A stretch of 64,000 nt of DNA from Lachnospiraceae bacterium (GTDB taxonomy: Bacteria > Bacillota > Clostridia > Lachnospirales > Lachnospiraceae), in the NCBI GenBank assembly GCA_017470985.1, contig JAFUXA010000012.1:112684-176683 (forward strand). The letters run 5' to 3'. Both the position numbers and the translations under genes were made by a program. Positions 27,125 to 34,982 of the stretch are shown here, piece after piece (position 1 is the stretch's first letter; every line of letters begins with the position of its first letter). The notes under the pieces are model-generated. The model was given only the letters and a program-made list of their open reading frames with translations. It did not search any database and was not told the origin of the DNA.

Positions 27125-28153
27125 ATGCAGTATATAACATTGGGAAGTACAGGCATAACTGTACCGCAGAATGGTTTTGGAGCCCTCCCTGTTCAACGAG
27201 TGGATTTTGATACAGCCAGGGAGATTCTTCGAGCTGCTTACGACGGTGGCATGCGATTTTTCGATACAGCCAGAGCCTATAGCGACAGCGAGGAGAAGAT
27301 TGGATATTCCATCTCAGATATTAGAGATAATATTTATATAGCTACCAAGACAGCCGCCAAGGATGTAGATGGATTCTGGAAGGACTTAGAGACATCTCTT
27401 CACAATATGAAGACAGATCATGTGGATATCTATCAGTTCCATCAGGCGGAAGTAGTATATAAGCCGGGGGATGGAACCGGCATGTATGAGGCTATGCTTG
27501 AAGCCAAGGCAGCAGGCAAAATCAGACATATCGGTATTACAACACATAGACTGGGTGTGGCGCAGGAAGCTATTGAGTCCGGTTTGTATGAGACTTTGCA
27601 GTATCCATTTTCATATATTTCATCCGACAAGGAAATTGCATTGGTGCAGGCCTGCAAAGAGCATAATATGGGATTCATTGCCATGAAGGGATTGGCAGGT
27701 GGATTGTTAAATAATGCCAAGGCGTGTATGGCATTTATGTCTCAGTTTGATAATGTGATTCCTATCTGGGGTATCCAGAAAATGACAGAGTTAAATGAGT
27801 GGCTTGCATTTATGGATGATCCAATAGAGATGGATTCGGAATTGGAATCATTTATACAAAAGGAAAGAGAAGAACTGGTGGGAGATTTCTGTAGAGGATG
27901 CGGTTATTGCGAACCTTGTCCTGCAGGAATTATGATTCATCAATGTGCCAGAATATCTCTTATGCTTCGCAGAGCTCCATCTGATAACTGGCTGGCAGAG
28001 CCTATGCAGGAGGAGATGCGCAAGATAGAAGGATGCTTAAATTGTGGTGCTTGTAAGAGCAAGTGTCCATATAAGTTGGACACACCAAATTTGTTGAAGA
28101 AGAATCTAGAAGATTATAAACGGGTGCTGGCCGGAGAGGTTAGTGTCAAGTAG
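27125..28153 (+). CDS. Aldo/keto reductase with C-terminal 4Fe-4S motifs
   Basis: A 342-residue fusion-like protein: an aldo-keto reductase TIM barrel (about 1-240, with FFDTARAYSDSEE carrying the catalytic Asp and Tyr, and YQFHQAE with the histidine) and a C-terminal ferredoxin-like tail CRGCGYCEPCPAGI (about 258-271) plus CLNCGACKSKCP. Eight cysteines can hold two 4Fe-4S clusters, so it may move electrons between NAD(P)H or ferredoxin and a carbonyl compound. The substrate is unknown. A second protein of the same type lies 250 bases downstream, with a small gene between. Confidence 0.88.
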   Translation: MQYITLGSTGITVPQNGFGALPVQRVDFDTAREILRAAYDGGMRFFDTARAYSDSEEKIGYSISDIRDNIYIATKTAAKDVDGFWKDLETSLHNMKTDHVDIYQFHQAEVVYKPGDGTGMYEAMLEAKAAGKIRHIGITTHRLGVAQEAIESGLYETLQYPFSYISSDKEIALVQACKEHNMGFIAMKGLAGGLLNNAKACMAFMSQFDNVIPIWGIQKMTELNEWLAFMDDPIEMDSELESFIQKEREELVGDFCRGCGYCEPCPAGIMIHQCARISLMLRRAPSDNWLAEPMQEEMRKIEGCLNCGACKSKCPYKLDTPNLLKKNLEDYKRVLAGEVSVK

Positions 28154-28162
28154 GAGGATATT

Positions 28163-28393
28163 ATGATTAATCCAGCAACAATGGCCAAGATAATAAACGC
28201 CAAGAACACTTTTGAGAGAAATCATCCGAAGTTCGTTCAGTTTATCAAGGTAATATTTTCAAGACCTGTTGAGGAAGGAACAGTATTTGAAATTACGGTA
28301 ACCAGACCGGGAGAGGAACCTATAACAACCAACTTCAAGGTGATGCAATCAGATTTGGATTTGATGAATTCCCTGAAGGATTTGCAGATGTAA
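28163..28393 (+). CDS. Small unknown protein between two Fe-S aldo-keto reductases
   Basis: A 76-residue protein I do not recognise. It has AGGAGGATATT before the ATG, sits nine bases after one reductase and ten bases before the next, and so is certainly within their operon. It has no cysteine, no membrane helix and no signal peptide. The N-terminal half looks helical (MAKIINAKNTFERNHPKFVQ), the middle beta-like (GTVFEITVTRPGEEPITTNF), and the end helical (SDLDLMNSLKDLQM). It may be a partner or chaperone for the flanking enzymes, but that is inferred only from position. Confidence 0.8.
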   Translation: MINPATMAKIINAKNTFERNHPKFVQFIKVIFSRPVEEGTVFEITVTRPGEEPITTNFKVMQSDLDLMNSLKDLQM

Positions 28394-28403
28394 TGGAGGC
28401 TTT

Positions 28404-29579
28404 ATGCAATACAGATTAGACAGATACGGTAACAAAATATCAGCTCTTGGTTTTGGCTGTATGAGATTTACCCAGACAGCCGGTAGAATTGATTTGGATA
28501 AAGCTGAAAAAGAGATTATGGCTGCCTATAATGCAGGTGTAAATTATTATGATACAGCTTATATCTACAATGGAAGTGAAGTGGCTTTAGGAGAGATTCT
28601 GGCTAGAAATAATATTAGGCAAAATGTGAATATTGCAACCAAGTTGCCACATTATCTTATCAAGAAGTCAGATAGTATAGAGAAATATTTTCAGGAGCAA
28701 CTTACAAGATTGCAGACTGATTATGTGGATTACTATCTTATGCACATGCTTACAGATATTGATACTTGGAATCGTATGGTGAATCTGGGCATAAAGGAAT
28801 GGATTGCTGAGAAGAAAGCTAGTGGAGCAATCAAGCAAATCGGTTTCTCTTATCATGGCAATTCTGACATGTTTATTAAATTGATGGATGCATATGATTG
28901 GGATTTCTGTCAGATTCAATACAATTATATGGACGAGCACTCTCAAGCTGGGCGCACAGGCTTGCAGTATGCTGCATCCAAAGGAATTCCAGTGGTTATT
29001 ATGGAACCCCTCAGAGGAGGCAAGCTTGCCAATATCCCTGAGTCAGCTGCGAAAATTATTGCAGAGCATCCTGTGCAAAAGACTGCTCCTGCATGGGCTT
29101 TCAGCTGGTTGTGGAATCAGCCGGAGGTAACCTGCGTGTTATCCGGTATGAATTCTCTTGAGATGGTTGAGGAAAATGTAAAGACTGCCTCAGAGGTTGA
29201 ACCGGGAAGTTTGAGGGAAGCTGATCTGGAAATGATCAATCGCGTACTTCAGGAGATTAATAAGAGAACCAAGGTGGGATGTACCGGCTGCAGATATTGT
29301 ATGCCTTGTCCTCAGGGTGTGGATATTCCTGGAAGTTTTGCTGCATATAACCGTAAATACAGTGAGGGTTATATTGCTGCTGAGAAGGAATATCTCATGA
29401 CAACAGCATTGCGTGCTACCGCAACCTGCGCAAGTAAGTGCATCGAGTGTGGAAAATGTGAGAGACATTGTCCTCAGCATATAGAAATTAGAAAAGAATT
29501 AAAAAATGTATCGAAGTCATTGGAAGGACCGATTTACAATATTGCCAGATGGGGGATTCTGAAGTTTCGTATGTATTAA
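28404..29579 (+). CDS. Aldo/keto reductase with C-terminal 4Fe-4S motifs (second copy type)
   Basis: A 391-residue reductase of the same architecture as the one at 27125 but longer. The barrel shows GFGCMRFTQTAG at the N-terminus, YYDTAYIYNGSE with catalytic Asp/Tyr, and YLMHMLTD with the histidine. The tail carries CTGCRYCMPCPQGVDIP and, after an insertion of ~65 residues, CASKCIECGKCERHCPQ, enough for two 4Fe-4S clusters. The CPQGVDI block is typical of a large clostridial group of predicted oxidoreductases. GGAGGC precedes the ATG. Function is unproven. Confidence 0.9.
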   Translation: MQYRLDRYGNKISALGFGCMRFTQTAGRIDLDKAEKEIMAAYNAGVNYYDTAYIYNGSEVALGEILARNNIRQNVNIATKLPHYLIKKSDSIEKYFQEQLTRLQTDYVDYYLMHMLTDIDTWNRMVNLGIKEWIAEKKASGAIKQIGFSYHGNSDMFIKLMDAYDWDFCQIQYNYMDEHSQAGRTGLQYAASKGIPVVIMEPLRGGKLANIPESAAKIIAEHPVQKTAPAWAFSWLWNQPEVTCVLSGMNSLEMVEENVKTASEVEPGSLREADLEMINRVLQEINKRTKVGCTGCRYCMPCPQGVDIPGSFAAYNRKYSEGYIAAEKEYLMTTALRATATCASKCIECGKCERHCPQHIEIRKELKNVSKSLEGPIYNIARWGILKFRMY

Positions 29580-29669
29580 TGATTTGAAGAAACCAGGGAA
29601 GGGTGGTATTATATTCAATGTTTATAAAGCCCTTGGGTTTTGAATAATTAGAAATGACAGGAAATTAAG

Positions 29670-30263
29670 ATGCAACTTTATATTGTAAGACATGGTCAGA
29701 CTGATTGGAACAAAGTGAGAAAGCTACAAGGTCTGACGGATGTTCAATTAAATGAAAATGGCAGACAGGTGGCAATTGAACTGGGAGATAGACTTGAGGG
29801 GGATGGAATAATATTTGATGAAATATTTTCATCCCCTTTATCCAGAGCTTATGAGACTGCTTGCCTCATTCGCGGTAGGCAGAATGTGCCTATAATAAGA
29901 GATGAGAGGATTCGTGAGATTTCATTTGGTGTGGATGAGGGAATGGACTATGACACCTGGATGCGGGATGATAATCCTCAGAAAGTATTTTTTACAGAAC
30001 CTCATAAGTACATACCTCCACAGGATGGTGAGACTATTGAGGAAGTTCGTGCCAGAGGAAGGGAATTCATTCAGCAGGTTATTGAACCTCTCTACGGACA
30101 GGCTGAACGAGTGATGATTGTAGCTCATGGTGCCATGAACAAGGGACTTATGTGCTATTTGGAAAATAATGATTTAGAACATTTCTGGGGAGATGGACTT
30201 CAAAATAATTGCGAGGCCTCCGTCTTTGAATATGATGGCCGGGTTTGGACTAAGTTAAAATAG
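29670..30263 (+). CDS. Histidine phosphatase family protein (second copy)
   Basis: A 197-residue single-domain phosphatase. YIVRHGQTDWNK at the N-terminus holds the nucleophilic histidine, SSPLSRAYETA follows, and VAHGAMNKGL has the second histidine. Its length and fold match the paralogue at 11060, but the middle differs (DEGMDYDTWMRDDN instead of KYDLRKYG), so the two probably act on different phosphate esters. It is probably at the end of the reductase operon or transcribed from the 90-base gap upstream. No terminator was seen after it. Confidence 0.88.
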   Translation: MQLYIVRHGQTDWNKVRKLQGLTDVQLNENGRQVAIELGDRLEGDGIIFDEIFSSPLSRAYETACLIRGRQNVPIIRDERIREISFGVDEGMDYDTWMRDDNPQKVFFTEPHKYIPPQDGETIEEVRARGREFIQQVIEPLYGQAERVMIVAHGAMNKGLMCYLENNDLEHFWGDGLQNNCEASVFEYDGRVWTKLK

Positions 30264-30344
30264 GAATATAGCTTGAATTATAGAGGAAATCATTAATATA
30301 GAATGAAGCCTGAAATAAATTGAAATATAAATTTAAAAATAATG

Positions 30345-30373
30345 TTGACATATCAAAATAGATTGTGTACAAT
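30345..30373 (+). promoter_or_regulatory. Promoter of gpx-ohrR
   Basis: Consensus TTGACA (30345-30350), a 17-base spacer and TACAAT (30368-30373). Confidence 0.88.
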
Positions 30374-30399
30374 TCAATTACAAACAAGTTGTACACAAT
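30362..30399. promoter_or_regulatory. OhrR-type operator overlapping the gpx -10 box
   Basis: An exact 11-bp inverted repeat, ATTGTGTACAA (30362-30372) and TTGTACACAAT (30389-30399). Inside it TACAATTCAATTACA (30368-30382) matches the Bacillus OhrR operator half TACAATT-A-AATTGTA at 13 of 15 positions. It covers the -10 and start site, as expected for repression. A further repeat TTCGTTcaAACGAA (30405-30418) lies next to the ribosome site. Confidence 0.75.
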
Positions 30400-30432
30400 T
30401 TAATTTCGTTCAAACGAACAGGAGGTATGTAT

Positions 30433-30972
30433 ATGAATATTTATGATTTCACAGTAAAGGCTATGGATGGAAGTGATGTAGATCTCTCTCAGTATAAGGG
30501 AAAGGTTACATTGGTTGTTAATACTGCAACAGGATGTGGTTTCACACCACAGTACAAGGATTTGCAGGAAATATATGATGAGTTAAAGGATAAGGGATTT
30601 GATATCTTGGACTTCCCTTGCAATCAGTTTGCTGATCAGGCTCCTGGAACAGATGATGAGATTCATACATTCTGTACAGGTCGTTTTGGAATTACATTTC
30701 CACAGTTTGCAAAGATTGATGTAAATGGTGAAAATGCTGATCCACTTTGGAAGTATATTACTTCAAATACTAAGTTCGAGGGATTTGATGGTCCAGCGAA
30801 GCTTATGCTTTCTCCAATCGTTAAAAAGATGGACAAAGATTATAAGAATAATGGTAATATTAAATGGAACTTTACAAAGTTCTTAGTAGATAAGGAGGGA
30901 AATATTGTAGCACGCTTCGAGCCTACAAAGGACATGAAGGATGTAAGAGAAGCGATTGTTGCATTATTGTAG
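30433..30972 (+). CDS. Glutathione-peroxidase-family thiol peroxidase
   Basis: A 179-residue member of the glutathione peroxidase family, cysteine type. The peroxidatic residue is Cys 35 in NTATGCGFTPQY (selenocysteine in animal enzymes), followed by FPCNQF with the usual glutamine-containing loop, and KWNFTKFLVDKEG with the catalytic Trp/Asn. Bacterial cysteine versions usually use thioredoxin, not glutathione, to reduce organic hydroperoxides. The ATG at 30433 is preferred because AGGAGG is seven bases upstream; the ATG at 30427 is too close to it. It forms an operon with ohrR ten bases downstream. Confidence 0.93.
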   Translation: MNIYDFTVKAMDGSDVDLSQYKGKVTLVVNTATGCGFTPQYKDLQEIYDELKDKGFDILDFPCNQFADQAPGTDDEIHTFCTGRFGITFPQFAKIDVNGENADPLWKYITSNTKFEGFDGPAKLMLSPIVKKMDKDYKNNGNIKWNFTKFLVDKEGNIVARFEPTKDMKDVREAIVALL

Positions 30973-30981
30973 TAAGGAATT

Positions 30982-31413
30982 ATGGCAGATAAATATCAAT
31001 GTCTAAAATTGGATAATCAATTATGCTTTCCGCTCTATGCGGTTTCTAAAGAGATAGTTCGTAAATACAAACCATTTCTGGATGAGGTTGATTTAACCTA
31101 TACACAGTACATTGTGATGATGGTGGTTTGGGAAGAGGAACAGGTGAGTGTCAAGGAGATGGGCAAGAAACTCTTCTTGGATTCCGGTACACTTACACCA
31201 GTGTTGAAGACATTGGAGAAGAAGGGCTTGATTGAGAGAACCAGATCCAAAGAAGATGAGAGAAATCTTATTGTGACATTGACCCCATCCGGCAAGGCTT
31301 TGAAGGACAAAGCTGTCAAAATACCAGCCCAGATTGGCGGCTGCTTAAATATATCACCGGAGGATGCCGTGGAACTTCATAAAATTTTACACAAGATTAT
31401 GGAGACTTTATAA
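30982..31413 (+). CDS. ohrR: Organic-hydroperoxide-sensing repressor OhrR (MarR family)
   Basis: A 143-residue MarR-family winged-helix repressor closely resembling Bacillus OhrR along its length: LDNQLCFPLYA near the N-terminus with the redox-sensing Cys 15 in the exact OhrR position, LTYTQYIVMMVVWE, the recognition helix LDSGTLTPVLKTLEKKG and the wing RSKEDERN. Oxidation of Cys 15 by organic hydroperoxide releases it from DNA. It lies directly behind a peroxidase gene and below an OhrR-like operator, so it probably represses both. Additional cysteines at 7 and near the C-terminus (GGCLN) could support disulphide formation. The stop abuts the convergent ylmH stop. Confidence 0.94.
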   Translation: MADKYQCLKLDNQLCFPLYAVSKEIVRKYKPFLDEVDLTYTQYIVMMVVWEEEQVSVKEMGKKLFLDSGTLTPVLKTLEKKGLIERTRSKEDERNLIVTLTPSGKALKDKAVKIPAQIGGCLNISPEDAVELHKILHKIMETL

Positions 31414-32208
31414 TTACCATATAAGAATTGTAATTGCCAGTTTACCCTTGCGAGTTTGGCTTGGGTCGCTGGCAATTTTGCATTTACCGAAGCCTCTGAC
31501 ATTGATGGTATCGCCGGTTTTCACTGACTGGGCGTTGTTCTCCGCCAGCCTGCCGTTTATAAATACATTTTGTGCCCTGAATAAATCTATAGAGGCACTT
31601 CTTGAGAGGTTATACACCTTGGAGATAACAGCATCAGCTCTGAGGGACATAACCTGTATAGTCTTGGAGTCAGGCTCTTCAATTCCGAAATCATTAAGCA
31701 TTTTCTCATATGAAGCAGAATCATATATGTCTATCAGATCGCATTTTACAGTTGTATGCTTGATGCGATTTAGATTCTCTATTATATATTCAGATATATT
31801 TTCCAGGCAGAATATATAAGCGTGATTACCGCAGACTTTAATATCTCCAATGGTATTTCGATTGATTCCCAGATTCATAAGGGCTCCAAGGAAATCTCTG
31901 TGAGTCAGATTGTCGGCAAACTTCTCTATAAGAGGGGAAGCCTGCACACAGTGAATAGGGAAAATTTGGTCATAACCGAATTCCGCCTCGCTTCCAAAAC
32001 GAATGATGCATCTGTCTGCCATGTCATATCCACCGTAGATTGTTACACCTGCAAACTGCAATTCTCTCTCGGCTTTGTAATACTCAGCTAATTCAGGCAT
32101 GCCGCAGAATTCAGTGAAGGTATAGCAGCTGCTGTTGTAACTTCGATTGGCCAGTTCTGATAATCTATTATGAAATTGTTGGATTTCCTTTTCATTGTCC
32201 AGACTCAT
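31414..32208 (-). CDS. ylmH: S4-domain RNA-binding protein (YlmH-like)
   Basis: A 264-residue protein of the YlmH family. An N-terminal domain of ~170 residues (IHCVQASPLIEKFADNLTHRDFLGALMNLGINR with family motifs LTHRDFLGALMNLGI and IGDI) is followed by an S4 RNA-binding domain from ~180 (LRADAVISKVYNLSRSAS, then FINGRLAENNAQSVKTGD). In Bacillus YlmH is encoded near divIVA and has been linked to rescue of stalled large ribosomal subunits. Here it is separate from the division cluster and convergent, stop to stop, with ohrR, with no base between. An AGGAGAAAAAC precedes the ATG on the minus strand. Confidence 0.88.
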   Translation of the reverse strand: MSLDNEKEIQQFHNRLSELANRSYNSSCYTFTEFCGMPELAEYYKAERELQFAGVTIYGGYDMADRCIIRFGSEAEFGYDQIFPIHCVQASPLIEKFADNLTHRDFLGALMNLGINRNTIGDIKVCGNHAYIFCLENISEYIIENLNRIKHTTVKCDLIDIYDSASYEKMLNDFGIEEPDSKTIQVMSLRADAVISKVYNLSRSASIDLFRAQNVFINGRLAENNAQSVKTGDTINVRGFGKCKIASDPSQTRKGKLAITILIW

Positions 32209-32336
32209 AGTTTTTCTCCTGATTATGTGAAATAAATGGATTTACCTGCATATTATACATTATTTTACTTTGATAAAAATGAAAATGATAGAGAAATAAA
32301 ATGAAATATGAATGCGGAAAAAGAAGAGAAGAGATA

Positions 32337-32365
32337 TTGACAACAAATGAACATATGAATATAAT
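32337..32365 (+). promoter_or_regulatory. Consensus promoter of the metal-efflux operon
   Basis: TTGACA (32337-32342), exactly 17 bases, TATAAT (32360-32365): a perfect sigma-A consensus, implying strong transcription unless repressed. Confidence 0.95.
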
Positions 32366-32374
32366 TACATATGT
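32351..32374. promoter_or_regulatory. SmtB/CzrA-type operator over the -10 box
   Basis: Imperfect 24-base palindrome with arms ACATATG and CATATGT, covering the spacer end and the -10. Its 12+12 layout and AT-rich TATGAAT arms resemble SmtB/CzrA/CadC operators. Confidence 0.65.
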
Positions 32375-32398
32375 ACAAATGATATAGGGAGGATGCGT

Positions 32399-32752
32399 AT
32401 GGAGCAGAATATAGAATATTTAGCAGCAGAAGTACACCAGGTACAGCAGGTTATGGATAATATGCCCGGAGAAGAAGAATTAATTGATCTGTCTGAACTC
32501 TTTAGAGTTTTTGGGGATTCTTCCAGAATCAAGATATTATACGTACTGATGGATCACAATATGTGCGTCAGTGATATTGCACAGATTTTACAGATGAATC
32601 AGTCAGCTGTCAGCCATCAGTTGAGAATTCTAAAGGATGCCAAGCTTGTGAAATATAAGCGCGAGGGCAAAACCATTTTCTATAGTTTAGATGATGATCA
32701 TGTGAAGATGATTCTAAATCTGGGAATGGAACATATATCAGAAAACAAATAG
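32399..32752 (+). CDS. ArsR/SmtB-family metal-sensing repressor with alpha-5 zinc site
   Basis: A 117-residue winged-helix repressor. The recognition region reads MNQSAVSHQLRILKDAKLV and the wing REGKTIFYSL. The C-terminal helix contains D99-x-H101, ten residues, H112-x-x-E115, exactly the DxHx10HxxE alpha-5 metal site of SmtB/CzrA, which bind Zn2+ or Co2+. A cysteine at 56 (MCVSD) is alone, so an alpha-3N CadC-type Cd/Pb site is unlikely. The ATG at 32399 is chosen since GGGAGG is six bases upstream. It heads the operon with the HMA protein and P-type ATPase and sits behind its own operator. Confidence 0.92.
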   Translation: MEQNIEYLAAEVHQVQQVMDNMPGEEELIDLSELFRVFGDSSRIKILYVLMDHNMCVSDIAQILQMNQSAVSHQLRILKDAKLVKYKREGKTIFYSLDDDHVKMILNLGMEHISENK

Positions 32753-32764
32753 GAGGACTATATT

Positions 32765-32983
32765 ATGAAGAAGACATACGATATTGAAGTGGATTGCGCA
32801 AACTGTGCAGCAAAGATGGAGGAAGCTGTAAAGAATACTCCAGGAGTAGCAGATGCTACAATCAGTTTTATGACATTGAAGTTGAAGGTTGTATTTGAAG
32901 ATGGAGCAGATGTGGATGCTGTTATGGCTGAGGCTTTGAAGAACTGCAAGACAGTGGAGGATGACTGCGAAATCTTTTTGTAA
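32765..32983 (+). CDS. Free-standing heavy-metal-associated (HMA) domain protein
   Basis: A 72-residue ferredoxin-like metal-binding domain with the site VDCANCAAKMEEAV (Cys 11 and 14), followed by the usual TPGVADATISF and LKLKVVFEDGAD strands. In many zinc/cadmium P-type ATPases this domain is fused at the N-terminus; here it is a separate gene 12 bases after the repressor and nine before the ATPase, which lacks it. It probably delivers metal to, or regulates, that pump. AGGAGGACTATATT precedes the ATG. Confidence 0.92.
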   Translation: MKKTYDIEVDCANCAAKMEEAVKNTPGVADATISFMTLKLKVVFEDGADVDAVMAEALKNCKTVEDDCEIFL

Positions 32984-32992
32984 GAGGTGCTT

Positions 32993-34885
32993 ATGAACAA
33001 GAAACAGAAGAATGTATTAATCAGAATAATAGTTTCACTGGTGCTGCTTTTAGGAATCGCTGCAGTAGATTATTTCTTACAGTTTAATAGATATATCCAG
33101 TGCGTCTTGTATATCATTCCATATCTTGTTATCGGATATGATATCTTAAAGAAGGCCTGGAAGGGTATTTTGAAGAAACAGGTCTTTGATGAGAATTTCC
33201 TGATGGCAGTGGCTACAATAGGTGCATTTGCCCTGGGAGAATTTACAGAAGCAGCGGCAGTAATGCTTTTTTATCAGATAGGAGAACTTTTTCAAAGCAT
33301 GGCAGTGGGCAAGAGTCGCAAGAATATTGCAGCCCTTATGGATATCAGACCGGATTATGCCAATGTGAGAGTTGACGGACAGATTGAGCAGGTGGATCCT
33401 GACGATGTGGAAATCGGAACTGTGATTGTAGTAAATCCTGGAGAGAAGGTTCCTATTGATGGTGTGGTATGCCTTGGAGAATCAACTCTTGATACCAGCG
33501 CATTGACAGGAGAGTCAGTGCCGCGAACTGTGAGAGTGGATGATGAGATAATCAGTGGTTGTATCAATATGACAGGTCAGATTGAGATTAGAACCACCAA
33601 GGAGTTTGATGAATCCACTGTATCCAAGATTTTGGATCTGGTGGAGAACTCTGCCATGAAGAAGGCTAAGACGGAGAACTTTATCACCAAGTTTGCTAGA
33701 TACTACACACCTATTGTATGTTACAGTGCTTTGGCGCTTGCCTTTATTCCTCCTGTGATTCAGCTGATTATGGGTCTTGAGGCAACCTGGGGTACCTGGA
33801 TTATAAGAGCTCTTACTTTCCTTGTAATAAGTTGCCCTTGTGCTTTGGTTATATCTATACCACTTAGTTTCTTCGGAGGAATTGGATGTGCATCTTCCAA
33901 CGGAATCCTGGTGAAGGGCTCAAACTATCTGGAAGCTTTGGCTGATGCCAAATATATGGTATTTGATAAAACCGGAACACTTACTGAGGGAGTGTTTGAG
34001 GTTACAGGCATCTATCCGGAAAATGGTATAACAGATGAGAGATTGTTGGAGCTGGCTTCTTATGCTGAGATTGGCTCTGCTCATCCTATTAGCATAAGCT
34101 TGAGAAATGCTTATATGAGTCGCACCGGAGTTGATTCTATGGATGAATCCCGTGTGTCCAATATTGAGACTGTTGCAGGACAGGGCGTGAAGGCTGTAGT
34201 GGCTGGTGCAGAAGTGACAGTGGGCAATAAGCTTCTTATGGAATCAAGTGGAATAGACATAAGCAGTGAACATTCAGAAGGAACTGTATGCTATATATCT
34301 GAAAATGGAGCGTATGCAGGTTGTATTGTTATCTCTGATGTAATTAAATCAGAGGCAGAAAATGCTCTGAAACAATTGAAGGCTAATGGCATCAAGCGCA
34401 ATATAATGCTCACAGGAGACTCGGAGTCAGTGGCTAGAAATGTGGCATCAAGACTGGGTATTGATGAGGTACATTTTGAATTATTGCCTGGCGACAAGGT
34501 TGATGCCATGGAGGATATATTGAACCACAAGGGTGAGCAGGAGAAAGTGGCCTTTGTGGGAGATGGAATCAATGATGCGCCGGTTCTATCTAGAGCGGAT
34601 ATAGGAATTGCCATGGGAGCCATGGGTAGTGATGCGGCCATAGAAGCTGCGGATATTGTCCTGATGGATGATAATCCTGCCAAGATATCTCTTGCAATGA
34701 AAATATCCAGAAAGACTCTGAAGATTGTGAAGGAAAATATAGTATTTGCCATAGGTGTGAAGCTTATATGTCTGCTTCTTGCAGCCCTGGGTCTGGCAAA
34801 TATGTGGTTGGCGATTTTCGCTGATGTGGGTGTCATGATTATAGCGGTTATAAATGCCACCAGAGCCTTGAAAATCCGTTTGTAG
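32993..34885 (+). CDS. P1B-type heavy-metal efflux ATPase (Zn/Cd/Pb type)
   Basis: A 630-residue membrane pump exporting divalent metal. It starts almost directly with a membrane helix and has no N-terminal HMA domain. Features: the CPC motif in helix 6 (Cys 281-Pro-Cys 283), phosphorylated Asp 325 in DKTGTLT, the HP dipeptide in GSAHPIS of the nucleotide domain, GDGINDAPVL hinge and FADVGVMIIAVINATRA in the last helix with the Asp typical of the Zn/Cd/Pb (P1B-2) group. The ATG at 32993 has GAGG five bases upstream; the frame also offers GTG at 32987. Regulator type supports zinc as main substrate. Confidence 0.95.
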   Translation: MNKKQKNVLIRIIVSLVLLLGIAAVDYFLQFNRYIQCVLYIIPYLVIGYDILKKAWKGILKKQVFDENFLMAVATIGAFALGEFTEAAAVMLFYQIGELFQSMAVGKSRKNIAALMDIRPDYANVRVDGQIEQVDPDDVEIGTVIVVNPGEKVPIDGVVCLGESTLDTSALTGESVPRTVRVDDEIISGCINMTGQIEIRTTKEFDESTVSKILDLVENSAMKKAKTENFITKFARYYTPIVCYSALALAFIPPVIQLIMGLEATWGTWIIRALTFLVISCPCALVISIPLSFFGGIGCASSNGILVKGSNYLEALADAKYMVFDKTGTLTEGVFEVTGIYPENGITDERLLELASYAEIGSAHPISISLRNAYMSRTGVDSMDESRVSNIETVAGQGVKAVVAGAEVTVGNKLLMESSGIDISSEHSEGTVCYISENGAYAGCIVISDVIKSEAENALKQLKANGIKRNIMLTGDSESVARNVASRLGIDEVHFELLPGDKVDAMEDILNHKGEQEKVAFVGDGINDAPVLSRADIGIAMGAMGSDAAIEAADIVLMDDNPAKISLAMKISRKTLKIVKENIVFAIGVKLICLLLAALGLANMWLAIFADVGVMIIAVINATRALKIRL

Positions 34886-34911
34886 AAATATAAGAGAAAT
34901 GTTTATAAATG

Positions 34912-34966
34912 AATCCCTTTGTGATACAATTTCCCTATGATTGGTTGTATCATGAGGGGATTTTCT
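34912..34966 (+). terminator. Intrinsic terminator of the metal-efflux operon
   Basis: An 18-bp stem (three G-T pairs) between AATCCCTTTGTGATACAA and TTGTATCATGAGGGGATT, then TTTCTCATT. It ends just before the next gene's ribosome site. Confidence 0.85.
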
Positions 34967-34982
34967 CATTCTTGGAGGAAGT

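Noticed and set aside
34291-34860. 189-codon open frame on the minus strand
   Set aside because: It lies wholly inside the P-type ATPase gene, has no ribosome site and its product looks like a codon-bias shadow rich in Ser, Ile and Ala.
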